Shown here: piece by piece, positions 23,553-31,939 of the stretch
Layout: each line of letters begins with the position of its first letter
Position numbering within the stretch: the stretch's first letter is position 1
Assembly (NCBI RefSeq): GCF_023184515.1
Contig: NZ_JAAHBP010000034.1
Span: 1-60,661, forward strand
Length of the DNA stretch: 60,661 bases
Source: Streptomyces sp. D2-8
GTDB lineage: Bacteria > Actinomycetota > Actinomycetes > Streptomycetales > Streptomycetaceae
Direction: 5' to 3'
Made by a program: the position numbers and the translations under genes
Notes under the pieces: model-generated
Databases searched by the model: none
What the model saw: the letters and a program-made list of their open reading frames with translations, nothing else
What the model was told of the DNA's origin: nothing

Positions 23553-24431
23553 ATGCGCATGCGCCCCACCCTGAGCTGGACCCCTGCCGAGGACCTGCCG
23601 CCGGGCACCACGGACCTGGAGCCGGTCGCCGAGGCGCTCAGCGCCGGCGGAGTGCTGGTGCTCAGTGGAGCGGGCATCTCCACGGAATCGGGCATCCCCG
23701 ACTACCGGGGCGAAGGCGGGAGCCTGAGCCGGCACACTCCGATGACCTACCAGGACTTCACCGCAGGCGCGCAGGCCCGGCGTCGGTACTGGGCACGCAG
23801 CCACCTCGGCTGGCGCAGCTTCGGCCGGGCCCGCCCCAACGCCGGCCACCGTGCCGTGGCCGCGTTCGGGCGTCATGGCCTGCTCTCGGGGGTCATCACC
23901 CAGAACGTGGACGGTCTGCACCAGGCCGCCGGCAGCGAGGACGTCGTGGAACTCCACGGAACCCTGACCCGGGTCGTCTGCCTTTCCTGCGGCGCCTTCA
24001 GCCCCCGCCGCGAACTCGCCCGGCGACTGGAGGAAGCCAATCCGGGGTTCGCGCCCGTGGCCGCCGGAATCAACCCGGACGGTGACGCCGACCTCACGGA
24101 CGACCAGGTCGGAGGCTTCCGCGTGGTGCCCTGCACGGTCTGCGGCGGCACCCTCAAACCGGACGTCGTGTTCTTCGGCGAATCCGTTCCGCCGCAGCGC
24201 GTCGAGCACTGCCGCGAGCTGGTCCGTGCGGCGACCTCGGTGCTGGTCCTGGGCTCCTCGCTGACGGTGATGTCCGGGCTCCGCTTCGTCCGCCAGGCGG
24301 CCCAGACCGGGAAGCCGGTGCTGATCGTCAACCGGGATCAGACCCGGGGCGACCGGCACGCCCTTGCCAGGGTTTCTCTCCCGCTGGGCACAGCCCTCAG
24401 CACCGTCGCACACCGGCTGGGCGTCGCTTAG
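23553..24431 (+). CDS. Sir2-family NAD-dependent protein deacylase
   Basis: 292 aa class sirtuin with all core motifs: GAGISTESGIPDYRG (NAD loop), TQNVDGLH, catalytic H135 in ELHGTL, and a zinc site from CLSCG and CTVCGG. GSSLTVMSG and IVNRD complete the Rossmann fold. Removes acyl groups from lysines using NAD. Length exceeds minimal bacterial CobB, as usual for this actinobacterial subgroup. Start is uncertain: ATG 23553 begins the conserved N-terminus, while in-frame GTGs at 23475/23481 would add about 25 residues and overlap the repeat array. Confidence 0.9.
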   Translation: MRMRPTLSWTPAEDLPPGTTDLEPVAEALSAGGVLVLSGAGISTESGIPDYRGEGGSLSRHTPMTYQDFTAGAQARRRYWARSHLGWRSFGRARPNAGHRAVAAFGRHGLLSGVITQNVDGLHQAAGSEDVVELHGTLTRVVCLSCGAFSPRRELARRLEEANPGFAPVAAGINPDGDADLTDDQVGGFRVVPCTVCGGTLKPDVVFFGESVPPQRVEHCRELVRAATSVLVLGSSLTVMSGLRFVRQAAQTGKPVLIVNRDQTRGDRHALARVSLPLGTALSTVAHRLGVA

Positions 24432-24461
24432 CCATCCCGGCCTCTCGCCGGCCGGCACACA

Positions 24462-24995
24462 TCAGTGCCCGGCGGCCGCCTTCACCAGGGCGACCGCCAC
24501 ACCGATCGCCGCGTCCGCGAGTCCCGCCACGACCGCCGCCAGAACGCCTCCTCCCATCCGCAGTCCGCCCACACAGCCCCACAGGAAGAGGGAGACCACG
24601 CACACTCCCGCCGCCGCCATCAACGCGGCGTCCAGAGACAGGACGTCCAGCGCGGCCAGGGCGATCAGCGCAGACGGGCCCACGGCGCAGGACAGCAGCG
24701 GGCTGCTGACGTACAGCATGCGGCGCAGCTCGCGGCCGTTGGCGAGGCGGCGGTGGACCGTGCGGTGCGCCTGCTGGTCGGCGACGAGCGCCGCGAGCCA
24801 CAGACCCAGTGCGGTCGTCAGGACCGTGGCGAGGGCGCCGAAGGAACCCGGATCACCGAGGGACAGACCGACCACCACGGCGATCATCGTGATGGTGGCG
24901 TAGATCCGCTCCTTCAAACGGTCCGCGACTGCATCGGCCTGCGCGCCAGGCGGTACATCCGCCGGCCGGTCGTCCGCCACCTGATGCCCCCTCAC
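24462..24995 (-). CDS. Membrane protein of unknown function
   Basis: 177 aa, GTG start with no clear ribosome-binding site. Four hydrophobic spans (about 33-50, 55-72, 103-122, 126-175, the last possibly two) after a polar N-terminus. Basic loop QAHRTVHRRLANGRELRR in the middle. No family recognised. Convergent with the sirtuin gene 30 bp away. Confidence 0.6.
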   Translation of the reverse strand: MRGHQVADDRPADVPPGAQADAVADRLKERIYATITMIAVVVGLSLGDPGSFGALATVLTTALGLWLAALVADQQAHRTVHRRLANGRELRRMLYVSSPLLSCAVGPSALIALAALDVLSLDAALMAAAGVCVVSLFLWGCVGGLRMGGGVLAAVVAGLADAAIGVAVALVKAAAGH

Positions 24996-25016
24996 CTGTA
25001 GATCGCGGTCAGAGCA

Positions 25017-27020
25017 TCAACCGAGTCGGCGGCGGAGGGCCGCCACCAGCCTGATCGGCGCCACACGCAGCACCAAAGCTCCCTTCGGACCGCCCGAGAG
25101 CGGCTTGGCGTAATAGGGGCGGCCGAGCCGGGAGGCGCGGAACCAACGGGTGCCGGACAGTCCCCTCGCGACCGGGAGGGGAATGCGGTGTTCCGGGTCG
25201 TCCGTGCGGAGGGTCAGCGTCCACCGTCCTGGGCGCAGTTTCCCCACCGGCATGCGGGCGGTGAAGGTGCGGCTGTCGTCCGGTGCGTACCGCAGGGGGA
25301 CCTCTCGTACCGAGCCCGAGTCCTCTTCGGCGCGCAGGGCGGTGGGTTCGGGGTGGTGTGCGGACTCGGCGGTCAGGCGTCCGCCGACGATGAGCGTGGT
25401 GGGTGCGGAGGTGTCCCAGGCGATGCCGGTCACGTGGCATGCCGGCTCGGCCTCGGTCTGCCGCACGTCCAGGGAGAAGTTGCCGTGGGGGGTGAAGAAG
25501 GGGCGTGCGGTGGCGGGCCCGTGCCCGGGCCGGGAGCCGGTGGCCAGCTCTCGCTGCGGTGGAGCGGTCCTCCGGCCGTCCGCGTCCGTCCGGGCCTGTC
25601 GGAGCCTGACGGTCCGGCTGACGCCCTGGGCGCGTACGTCCAGGTAGAGGTCCCACAGCCCCTTGCCGAGCGGGGCGCCCGAGTCCACGGTGCTCAGGTC
25701 CACCTCCACGGTGAAGCCGGCTGCTGCGTCGTCGCCGTGGTGCGGGGCGGTGCCGACGGTCACGGGCACCCGGATGTCCGGGTGCCGTGAACCCCTGGGG
25801 CGCAGGATCAGTCGGGTGGCCGCCTGGAGGGGGCCGAGGGACTCGATGTGGGCGTGGCCGGCGAGGCGGAGCACCCCGCCGTCGCCCGTCCAGGCCACTT
25901 CGGCCAGTTCATGGTGGACAGGGATGCGGTCCGTGACGTCGAAGCAGACGTCCGGGACCGCCTTCACCGGTTCACGGAAGAAGGGATGGGACCAGTAGAC
26001 GCGGCCCTTGTCGACGATGTGGCCGCGCGCCGCGTCCTCCTTGGCGTGCCGGGCCACGGTCATGAGGTCCTCGTAGCGGTCCGCGCACAGGAGGTGGACG
26101 ATCAGCCGGTCCTGAGGGGCGAGCAACTGGAAGACGCCATCGGTCACATAGGTCTGGGCCCAGTGCCGGAACCGCGGGTAGAAGCGCTCCCGTGCCTGCT
26201 GTTCGCTCTCCCGGGGCAGCAGGGCACGCAGCGGCCCGCACAGCTCCCACTCCACGTGGCGGCGCATGATGCGGTCCTGGCGCGGCCCGGGGTCCAGGTA
26301 GCGGGCGACCGTCTCGAAGCACAGTTGGGTGCCGTCCATCCGGTGGACGAGGTCGGCGGCGGTGAGGGTGAGGTTGTTACCGTTCTGGCGATTGCGGGAG
26401 TAGTAGCAGTCGTAGTCGGCGACTACGGAGATGCCGTCGGCGTTGAGGAAGGCCGCGGCGGTGAAGGGCTTGTCCTCGCAGTTGCGGTACGGCGGAAACC
26501 TCAGGTCCAGCCGTTCGATCAGCGAGCGCCTGAACAGTTTCCAGCAGCCGAGGGTGCGGTAGGCGGCGGAGGAGAAGACGTCCGTCCGGGGCTGGTTGTG
26601 TGAGAAGACGGCCGTGGGCACGGCCCGTCCGCCGACCGAGACCATCTTGCCGAGGACCACGTCGGTGCGGTTCTCGTCCGCCATCGCGACCATGCGGCGC
26701 AGGGCGTCCGGGCCGAGGTAGTCGTCGGAGTCGAGGAAGAAGACGTAGTCACCACCGGCCATGTCCAGGCCGGTGTTGCGCGGGCCTCCGGCCCCTCCGC
26801 TGTTCGGCTGGTGGACGACACGCATGCGGGAGCAGGTCCGGGCGAGGCGGTCCAGTTCCCGTCCGGTGCCGTCGGTCGAGCCGTCGTCCACGGCGATGAT
26901 CTCGATCGTGTCGAGACCGAGCGTCTGCTCCATGACGGAGGTGACGCACTTCGTCAGTTCCGGCATCGCGTTGTACGCGGGGATGATCACGCTCACGCGG
27001 GGAGGGGTCGTAAGGGACAT
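25017..27020 (-). CDS. GT2 glycosyltransferase with C-terminal accessory domains
   Basis: 667 aa. Residues 1 to about 230 form a GT-A fold: VSVIIPAYNAMPELTKCV, VDDGSTDGTG and the DxD-type FFLDSDDYLG. The remaining 430 residues (with CEDKPFTAAAFLNADG then beta-rich repeats) resemble the C-terminal parts of wall teichoic acid and surface-polymer glycosyltransferases. No membrane span, so it likely acts on a cytoplasmic or membrane-edge acceptor. Start 27020 has GGGAG upstream. No neighbours from a polymer pathway on this strand; a link to the EPS operon 3 kb away is only possible. Confidence 0.85.
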   Translation of the reverse strand: MSLTTPPRVSVIIPAYNAMPELTKCVTSVMEQTLGLDTIEIIAVDDGSTDGTGRELDRLARTCSRMRVVHQPNSGGAGGPRNTGLDMAGGDYVFFLDSDDYLGPDALRRMVAMADENRTDVVLGKMVSVGGRAVPTAVFSHNQPRTDVFSSAAYRTLGCWKLFRRSLIERLDLRFPPYRNCEDKPFTAAAFLNADGISVVADYDCYYSRNRQNGNNLTLTAADLVHRMDGTQLCFETVARYLDPGPRQDRIMRRHVEWELCGPLRALLPRESEQQARERFYPRFRHWAQTYVTDGVFQLLAPQDRLIVHLLCADRYEDLMTVARHAKEDAARGHIVDKGRVYWSHPFFREPVKAVPDVCFDVTDRIPVHHELAEVAWTGDGGVLRLAGHAHIESLGPLQAATRLILRPRGSRHPDIRVPVTVGTAPHHGDDAAAGFTVEVDLSTVDSGAPLGKGLWDLYLDVRAQGVSRTVRLRQARTDADGRRTAPPQRELATGSRPGHGPATARPFFTPHGNFSLDVRQTEAEPACHVTGIAWDTSAPTTLIVGGRLTAESAHHPEPTALRAEEDSGSVREVPLRYAPDDSRTFTARMPVGKLRPGRWTLTLRTDDPEHRIPLPVARGLSGTRWFRASRLGRPYYAKPLSGGPKGALVLRVAPIRLVAALRRRLG

Positions 27021-27384
27021 GAGGGGCTCCCGGGCCGTGGGGCGGTGCGGAGGTGAGGGAGGCAGGCCGGTTTCTGACGGGGCCGGACGACAGACGGCTC
27101 CATGGAGCTTCCGGCGCGGCCCCTCCTGCCGCGCTGCGTGAGGCGCCCTCCTACGCCGTCGGAGTGCGGGAACCACCCGTTCGGGTGCGGGTGGGCCGAA
27201 CCCGGGACGTCCCCTCCTCCTGCGCCCGTCCCAGTGCGTCCTCGGCAAAGGCGCCCCGGGACCAGGCCGCCGTGGACTCCGCATGGGCCGCGATGACGTC
27301 CCGTCGCCCGAGCAGCGCGGACCACGTACAGGAAGGGTGGGCTGGCCGGCTGCCAGGCGGTGGATCTGCCCTGCCCCCCAAGCC
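27021..27384. other. Intergenic between GT2 gene and tryptophanase relic
   Basis: No supported gene. It holds the promoter side of the GT2 gene and the 5' break of the tryptophanase relic. Confidence 0.4.
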
Positions 27385-28056
27385 AGGGACCTGGACGGCG
27401 ACGAGCCGTTCAAGGGCAACATCGACCTGCACCGGCTGGAGGAGGCGCTGCGGGGCCCCGATGCCTCCAGGATCGCCCATGTCATCATGACGCTCACCAA
27501 CAACGGCGAAGCCGGCCAGCCGGTCTCCATGGACAACCTCGCCCGGGCCGCCTCCCTGTGCCGGGAGCACTCGGTTCCGCTCTTCCTCGACGCCGCCCGC
27601 TTCGCCGAGAACGCCTGGCTGGTCACCCAGCACGAGGCCGCCTACCGGGACATGAGCCCGCGACAGACGGAAGGCTTTCCCGCCTACGGCGGTCTGGCCG
27701 GCCGGGACCTGGAGATGATCGCCCGAGGGCTGACGGAAGTCACCGACCCCTGCTACCTCCGGGCCCGCGCCGACGCCACCCGGCACCTCGCCCGGCTGAC
27801 CCGCGAGGCCGGCATCGCCATCGTCGAACCGCCGGGTCTGCACGCCCTCTACCTCAACGCGGGCCGGCTGCTGCCGCACATCGCCGCGCACCGCTTCCCC
27901 GGCCACGCGCTCGCCTGCCAGCTCTACCTCGAAGGCGGTATCCGCTCGGTGGGCTACCGCCTGGTGGAACAGCCCCCGCTTCTGCGCCACTTCCGCTCCA
28001 AACCGGAACCCGTCCCGTCCCGTCCTGAGTACGGCAGCGCGCCTCACGAGGGGTGA
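27385..28056 (+). pseudogene. Tryptophanase/beta-eliminating lyase relic
   Basis: An open frame of about 220 codons matches the C-terminal half of tryptophanases: PFKGNIDLHRLEEAL, TNNGEAGQPVSMDN, PLFLDAARFAENA, PAYGGLAGRDLEMIARG and LACQLYLEGGIRSVGYR. The N-terminal third is absent. Between HEAAYRDMSPRQ and TEGFPAYGG about 40 residues are missing, including the segment with the PLP-binding lysine. The C-terminus also diverges after SVGYR. No plausible start. It cannot be catalytically active. Confidence 0.85.
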
Positions 28057-28293
28057 CGGAGGATCAAGTCGACGCAGGCGCCACGATTCGGCGGTGTGCG
28101 CCGTGTCACACCCCCCAAAGTCCGCCTAAGTTGTCTACATCACAGCGGAAATGTCCATTTGGCGTGCATGCTCGAAACGGATGCCGGTGCCGAAGTGGGG
28201 TTCATCGGCATCCTCTTGGGCGCGAAGATACAAAGTGACCCATGGCACAGCACTCCTGACATTCTCCCTGCCCCCCTTGGAAGGTGCCTCATC

Positions 28294-29481
28294 ATGGCCG
28301 CTTACCTCTGCCCGCCCGCCGTGATACACGGCGAGCATTCAGTGAAGACCAGCCAGATCGTGGCGGAGGTGAGCGACCGGCATCCACACGCGGCGTGGGC
28401 GCCGCGGATCGACGCCATCGCGGCCAGTACGGGCATCGAATCCCGCGGGTGGATGCTTCCCCTGGAGACCGCCGTCGCACCCGGCAACGGCAGCGGCCTG
28501 CGGGATGTCGGCATCGAGCGGGCCCAAGAGGCGCTGGCACGCGACGGGTTCACCCAGCAGGACGTGGACCGCGTGATCACAGCCCTCGAGGCGATACCCG
28601 CGCCGCAGACCGTCCAGGAGCGCACCGCGCCGGCCTGGGAGGCCGTGCAGTCCTACGGGGAGCACGCCGCGCGCGGGGCCCTGCAGACAGCCGGGCTGGA
28701 CGCCGCGGACATCGACTGCCTGATCACCAGCCACTCCACCACCCCGGCGCTGCCGGGTCTGGACATGGCCCTGGCCAACAGACTGCCGCTCCGCAACGAC
28801 GTGATGCTGCTGCCGGCCACGCAGTGGGCCTGTATCGCGGGGACCCGCTCCCTGGCGCTGGCGGCGGATCTCGTGGCCGCGGACCCCGACCGGGTGGTCC
28901 TGGTCGTCATAGCCGAGGCGCTGAGCACGACCTACCAGCCCGCCGACGACACCCTCGAGTCCCTGATCGTCCGGTTGCTGTTCGCGGACACCGCTGTCGC
29001 CGCGGTGGTCACGGGCCGCCCGAGGCCCGAGTCGGTGCTGCGGCTGGACTCCGCCTGGCACCACACCCTGCCCGGCACCCAAGACCTGCACCGCCTGGAG
29101 ACACGGGCGGACGGAACTCACTTCGTGATGGACCGGCGCGGGCCGCGCGCCGTGCAGGAGACGGTCACCGCGATGTGGGAGTGGCTGCGCGCCCGCTACC
29201 AGGATGACCCCGACTCCTGGCACCCGGACGTACTGCTCGCGCACCCCGGGGGGACCCGCGTGCTGGAGTACATGGAGCAGACGATGCCCGACGCGTGGCC
29301 GTCGGGGCTGCTGGACTACAGCCGGGACAGCTACACCAGCGGCAACCGCGGAGGTGCCGCCGTGTTCGACATCCTGCGGCGGGCGCACGACGCGGGGCAG
29401 CAGAAGCCCGGCAATCGCGCCGTTCTGTACGCGGCGGCGCCGGGGCTCACGGCCACCGCACTGGAAGGGCAGTGGCTGTAG
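28294..29481 (+). CDS. Type III polyketide synthase
   Basis: 395 aa chalcone-synthase-fold enzyme. The catalytic triad is seen as C180 (QWACIAG), H317 (LAHPGGTRVLE) and N351 (SGNRGG). These enzymes extend a CoA starter with malonyl-CoA and cyclise to pyrones, resorcinols or naphthalenes; the starter cannot be read from sequence. Start 28294 is supported by GGAAGGTG 7 nt upstream; the longer upstream frame lacks a ribosome-binding site. No methyltransferase, oxidase or cytochrome P450 follows, so it stands alone and its product may be unmodified. Confidence 0.92.
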   Translation: MAAYLCPPAVIHGEHSVKTSQIVAEVSDRHPHAAWAPRIDAIAASTGIESRGWMLPLETAVAPGNGSGLRDVGIERAQEALARDGFTQQDVDRVITALEAIPAPQTVQERTAPAWEAVQSYGEHAARGALQTAGLDAADIDCLITSHSTTPALPGLDMALANRLPLRNDVMLLPATQWACIAGTRSLALAADLVAADPDRVVLVVIAEALSTTYQPADDTLESLIVRLLFADTAVAAVVTGRPRPESVLRLDSAWHHTLPGTQDLHRLETRADGTHFVMDRRGPRAVQETVTAMWEWLRARYQDDPDSWHPDVLLAHPGGTRVLEYMEQTMPDAWPSGLLDYSRDSYTSGNRGGAAVFDILRRAHDAGQQKPGNRAVLYAAAPGLTATALEGQWL

Positions 29482-29590
29482 TCCGCTGGAGGGCGCCGTC
29501 CGCACCGTCGGCCGCGGCCGGCCTCCACGCCGCCCGTACCGCCGCGCCCCCGTAACCGGCCGCGCCCGCGACGCGTCACCGCGTCATCTG

Positions 29591-31765
29591 TCACCTCGCG
29601 ACTTCCGCCCAGACGACCTTTCCGGTGTCCGTCCACCGCACCCCCCACCGGGTGGTGAGCCGGTGCACAATGCTCAGGCCGCGCCCGCCGTCGTCGAGCA
29701 GGTCGCCCCGCCTCAGACGTGGTCTGCCGTTGCCGGTGTCGCCCACCTCGCACAGCAGGCCATGACCGGCCCTGATGAGCCGGACCGTGATGGGGCCGGT
29801 GGCGAAGCGCACCGCGTTCGTGACCAGCTCGCTGACCAGCAGCAGCGCGTTGTCCCGGGTGCCGTCCCTGATACGCCATTGCCTCAGCAGGGCGGAGACC
29901 TCCGCGCGGGCTCGGGCGGGGGCGTCGCCGCGGGCGGGCAGCCGCCAGGTCGCCGTGTCCCCCTTGCGATAGCCGATCATCCGAGCGAGCAGCAGGGTCA
30001 CATCGTCGCGCTGGGGCGCGGGCGCCAGTGCGGAGACGACGTGCCGTGCCGTCTGCTGCAAGGCGTCCCAGGGGTGCACCCTGGACACGACGTCCGCCAG
30101 CCGGTCGATCCCCTCGTCGATCGACAGGGCGGGATCCTCCACCAGGCCGTCGGTGTAGAGCGCGAGCACGGAGCCCGGGGGCACGCCGATGGTGTACACG
30201 TCGAACGGCTCTCGCAGCGCGAACTCGGCACCCAGACCGGGGTGAGGGCGGATCGCGAGCGGGGCCGCGCGCCCGTCCGGGGACACCAGGACCGGGGGGA
30301 GGTGGCCGGCGCTGGACAGCGTCACGTGGTGGCTGACCGGGTCGTAGATCGCGATGCAGCAGGTCGACCCGAGGGCGCTGTAGCCGGCCGCCAGCCCGGA
30401 CTCCGCGTCGTCCAGCAGCGTCACGGTCTCGTCCAGGTGCTCCAGTACCTGGTCGGGCGCGAGCCCGGCGGACAGCAGCGCGCGGGCCTCCATGCTCAGC
30501 TGGCCCATGGTCGCCGCGGCTCCGAGGCCGTGCCCGACGACGTCACCGACCACCAGCGCGGTACGGCCGTCCGGCAGCGGAAAGCTGTTCACCCAGTCAC
30601 CGCCGACGCCCGCGCTGTCGGGGGTGGCGGGCTGGTCGACGCTGGCGATCTCGATGGTGTCGCCGCCGGCCCGGGGCAGGAGCCGGCGCTGCAACGCCAG
30701 CACCTGCGTGTGCTCGCGCTGGTGCTGACGGGCCAGGTCGACGTGGTGAGCGGTTCTGGCCACCAGTTCCTGCAGGTCGAACAGCTCGCTGTCGCGGAAG
30801 GGGCAGTCCGCCCGCCGCCAGACCTCCGCCACGCCCAGGACGACGGGCGGCGCGCCGTCCAGGACCAGCGGTATGCACGCCAAACCTGCCGACCGGTCAC
30901 CCGGCACCAGGGCACGCACCACTCGTGGACTGCCGAAAACCCGCTCGACCGCCTGCCGGTCGGGTATGACGATGGTCTGCGGAGCGTCCTCCCGCAGTAC
31001 CGCCTGCGCCAGCAGGCGACTCGCGTCTCCGGGAAGATCGTCGCCCGGAGTCATGTAGCCCTCGGGCCACACCCGGTCCGGCACCAGGGCCGCCCGCCGC
31101 AGGCGGATGCGCCCCTGCGGCTTCCCGGTGACTCCCTCACCCGTCCATACGGCGAAGTCGAGGTCGACCGCGGCCACGTCTCCCCAGGCCAGCAGGGACT
31201 CCGCCAGCGACTGCGCGGTCTCGCCGATGTCCAGCGAGGTGCCGATCGCGGTCTCTGCGGCGTAGAGATGCAGTCGCCTGGCCATGGCGATCACGGAGAC
31301 GGTCAGACCCTCCTCGGGCGCCGCGGCGGGCAGGATGCTCATCGAGACCACCAGCTCCGACCCGTCACCGCGCCGCAGCCGCTGGATTCGGGCGACATGC
31401 GCCTCACCGCTCTCCACGACCTGCCGCAACCGCCGGGTGACCGTCGGTACGTCCCCAGGGGGCAGGAGATCGACGAACGGCCTCCCGGCCCCGGCGTCCA
31501 GACCCGCGAACACAGGGGCTTCCAGGTTGCAGCGGGTGATGACGAGGTCCCTGTCCAGGTTGACCGCGCCGAGGATCTGCTCCTGACGGCCGTTGCCCGG
31601 GTTGTCGGGGACCCGCCGGGACGTGGTGCGGTCGCCCTGCGCATCGGCGGAACCGGCGGGCGCTGCCGCTCCAGCACGCGGGATGTAGCGCCCCAGAGCG
31701 CGGCTGACCAGGTCGAACGCCGAGGAGGACGAGGGCGGAGGTGAGGGCGAGGGTGTGGAGTCCAT
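29591..31765 (-). CDS. PAS-GAF-SpoIIE phosphatase with C-terminal ATPase
   Basis: 724 aa, cytoplasmic. After a Ser/Pro-rich start: PAS-like domain (about 65-165), GAF-like domain (about 170-345), SpoIIE/PP2C domain (about 370-590; GVGGDWVNSFPLPDGRTALVVGDVVGHG and ALYTDGLVED supply metal Asp residues), and a HATPase domain (about 605-724; SELVTNAVRFATGP). Such fusions link a sensor input to both dephosphorylation and rephosphorylation of STAS proteins. The only STAS gene in the window is at 6.6 kb. Same strand as, and downstream of, a related phosphatase with a 174-bp gap. Confidence 0.9.
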   Translation of the reverse strand: MDSTPSPSPPPSSSSAFDLVSRALGRYIPRAGAAAPAGSADAQGDRTTSRRVPDNPGNGRQEQILGAVNLDRDLVITRCNLEAPVFAGLDAGAGRPFVDLLPPGDVPTVTRRLRQVVESGEAHVARIQRLRRGDGSELVVSMSILPAAAPEEGLTVSVIAMARRLHLYAAETAIGTSLDIGETAQSLAESLLAWGDVAAVDLDFAVWTGEGVTGKPQGRIRLRRAALVPDRVWPEGYMTPGDDLPGDASRLLAQAVLREDAPQTIVIPDRQAVERVFGSPRVVRALVPGDRSAGLACIPLVLDGAPPVVLGVAEVWRRADCPFRDSELFDLQELVARTAHHVDLARQHQREHTQVLALQRRLLPRAGGDTIEIASVDQPATPDSAGVGGDWVNSFPLPDGRTALVVGDVVGHGLGAAATMGQLSMEARALLSAGLAPDQVLEHLDETVTLLDDAESGLAAGYSALGSTCCIAIYDPVSHHVTLSSAGHLPPVLVSPDGRAAPLAIRPHPGLGAEFALREPFDVYTIGVPPGSVLALYTDGLVEDPALSIDEGIDRLADVVSRVHPWDALQQTARHVVSALAPAPQRDDVTLLLARMIGYRKGDTATWRLPARGDAPARARAEVSALLRQWRIRDGTRDNALLLVSELVTNAVRFATGPITVRLIRAGHGLLCEVGDTGNGRPRLRRGDLLDDGGRGLSIVHRLTTRWGVRWTDTGKVVWAEVAR

Positions 31766-31939
31766 GCGGCTCTCTCAGCAATCCCCGGCGCGATGCCGGG
31801 GCCGTACTCGGACCCGTGCGGCGGGGCCCCGAGATCCCGGACCGCACACCTCATTGAATAACACCGGTGGCCGCTTCGCATACACCAGCGATTGCGCGGT
31901 GTGCGGACAGTCAGGGGGGCGGGGACGGTGAGGGCGTGC

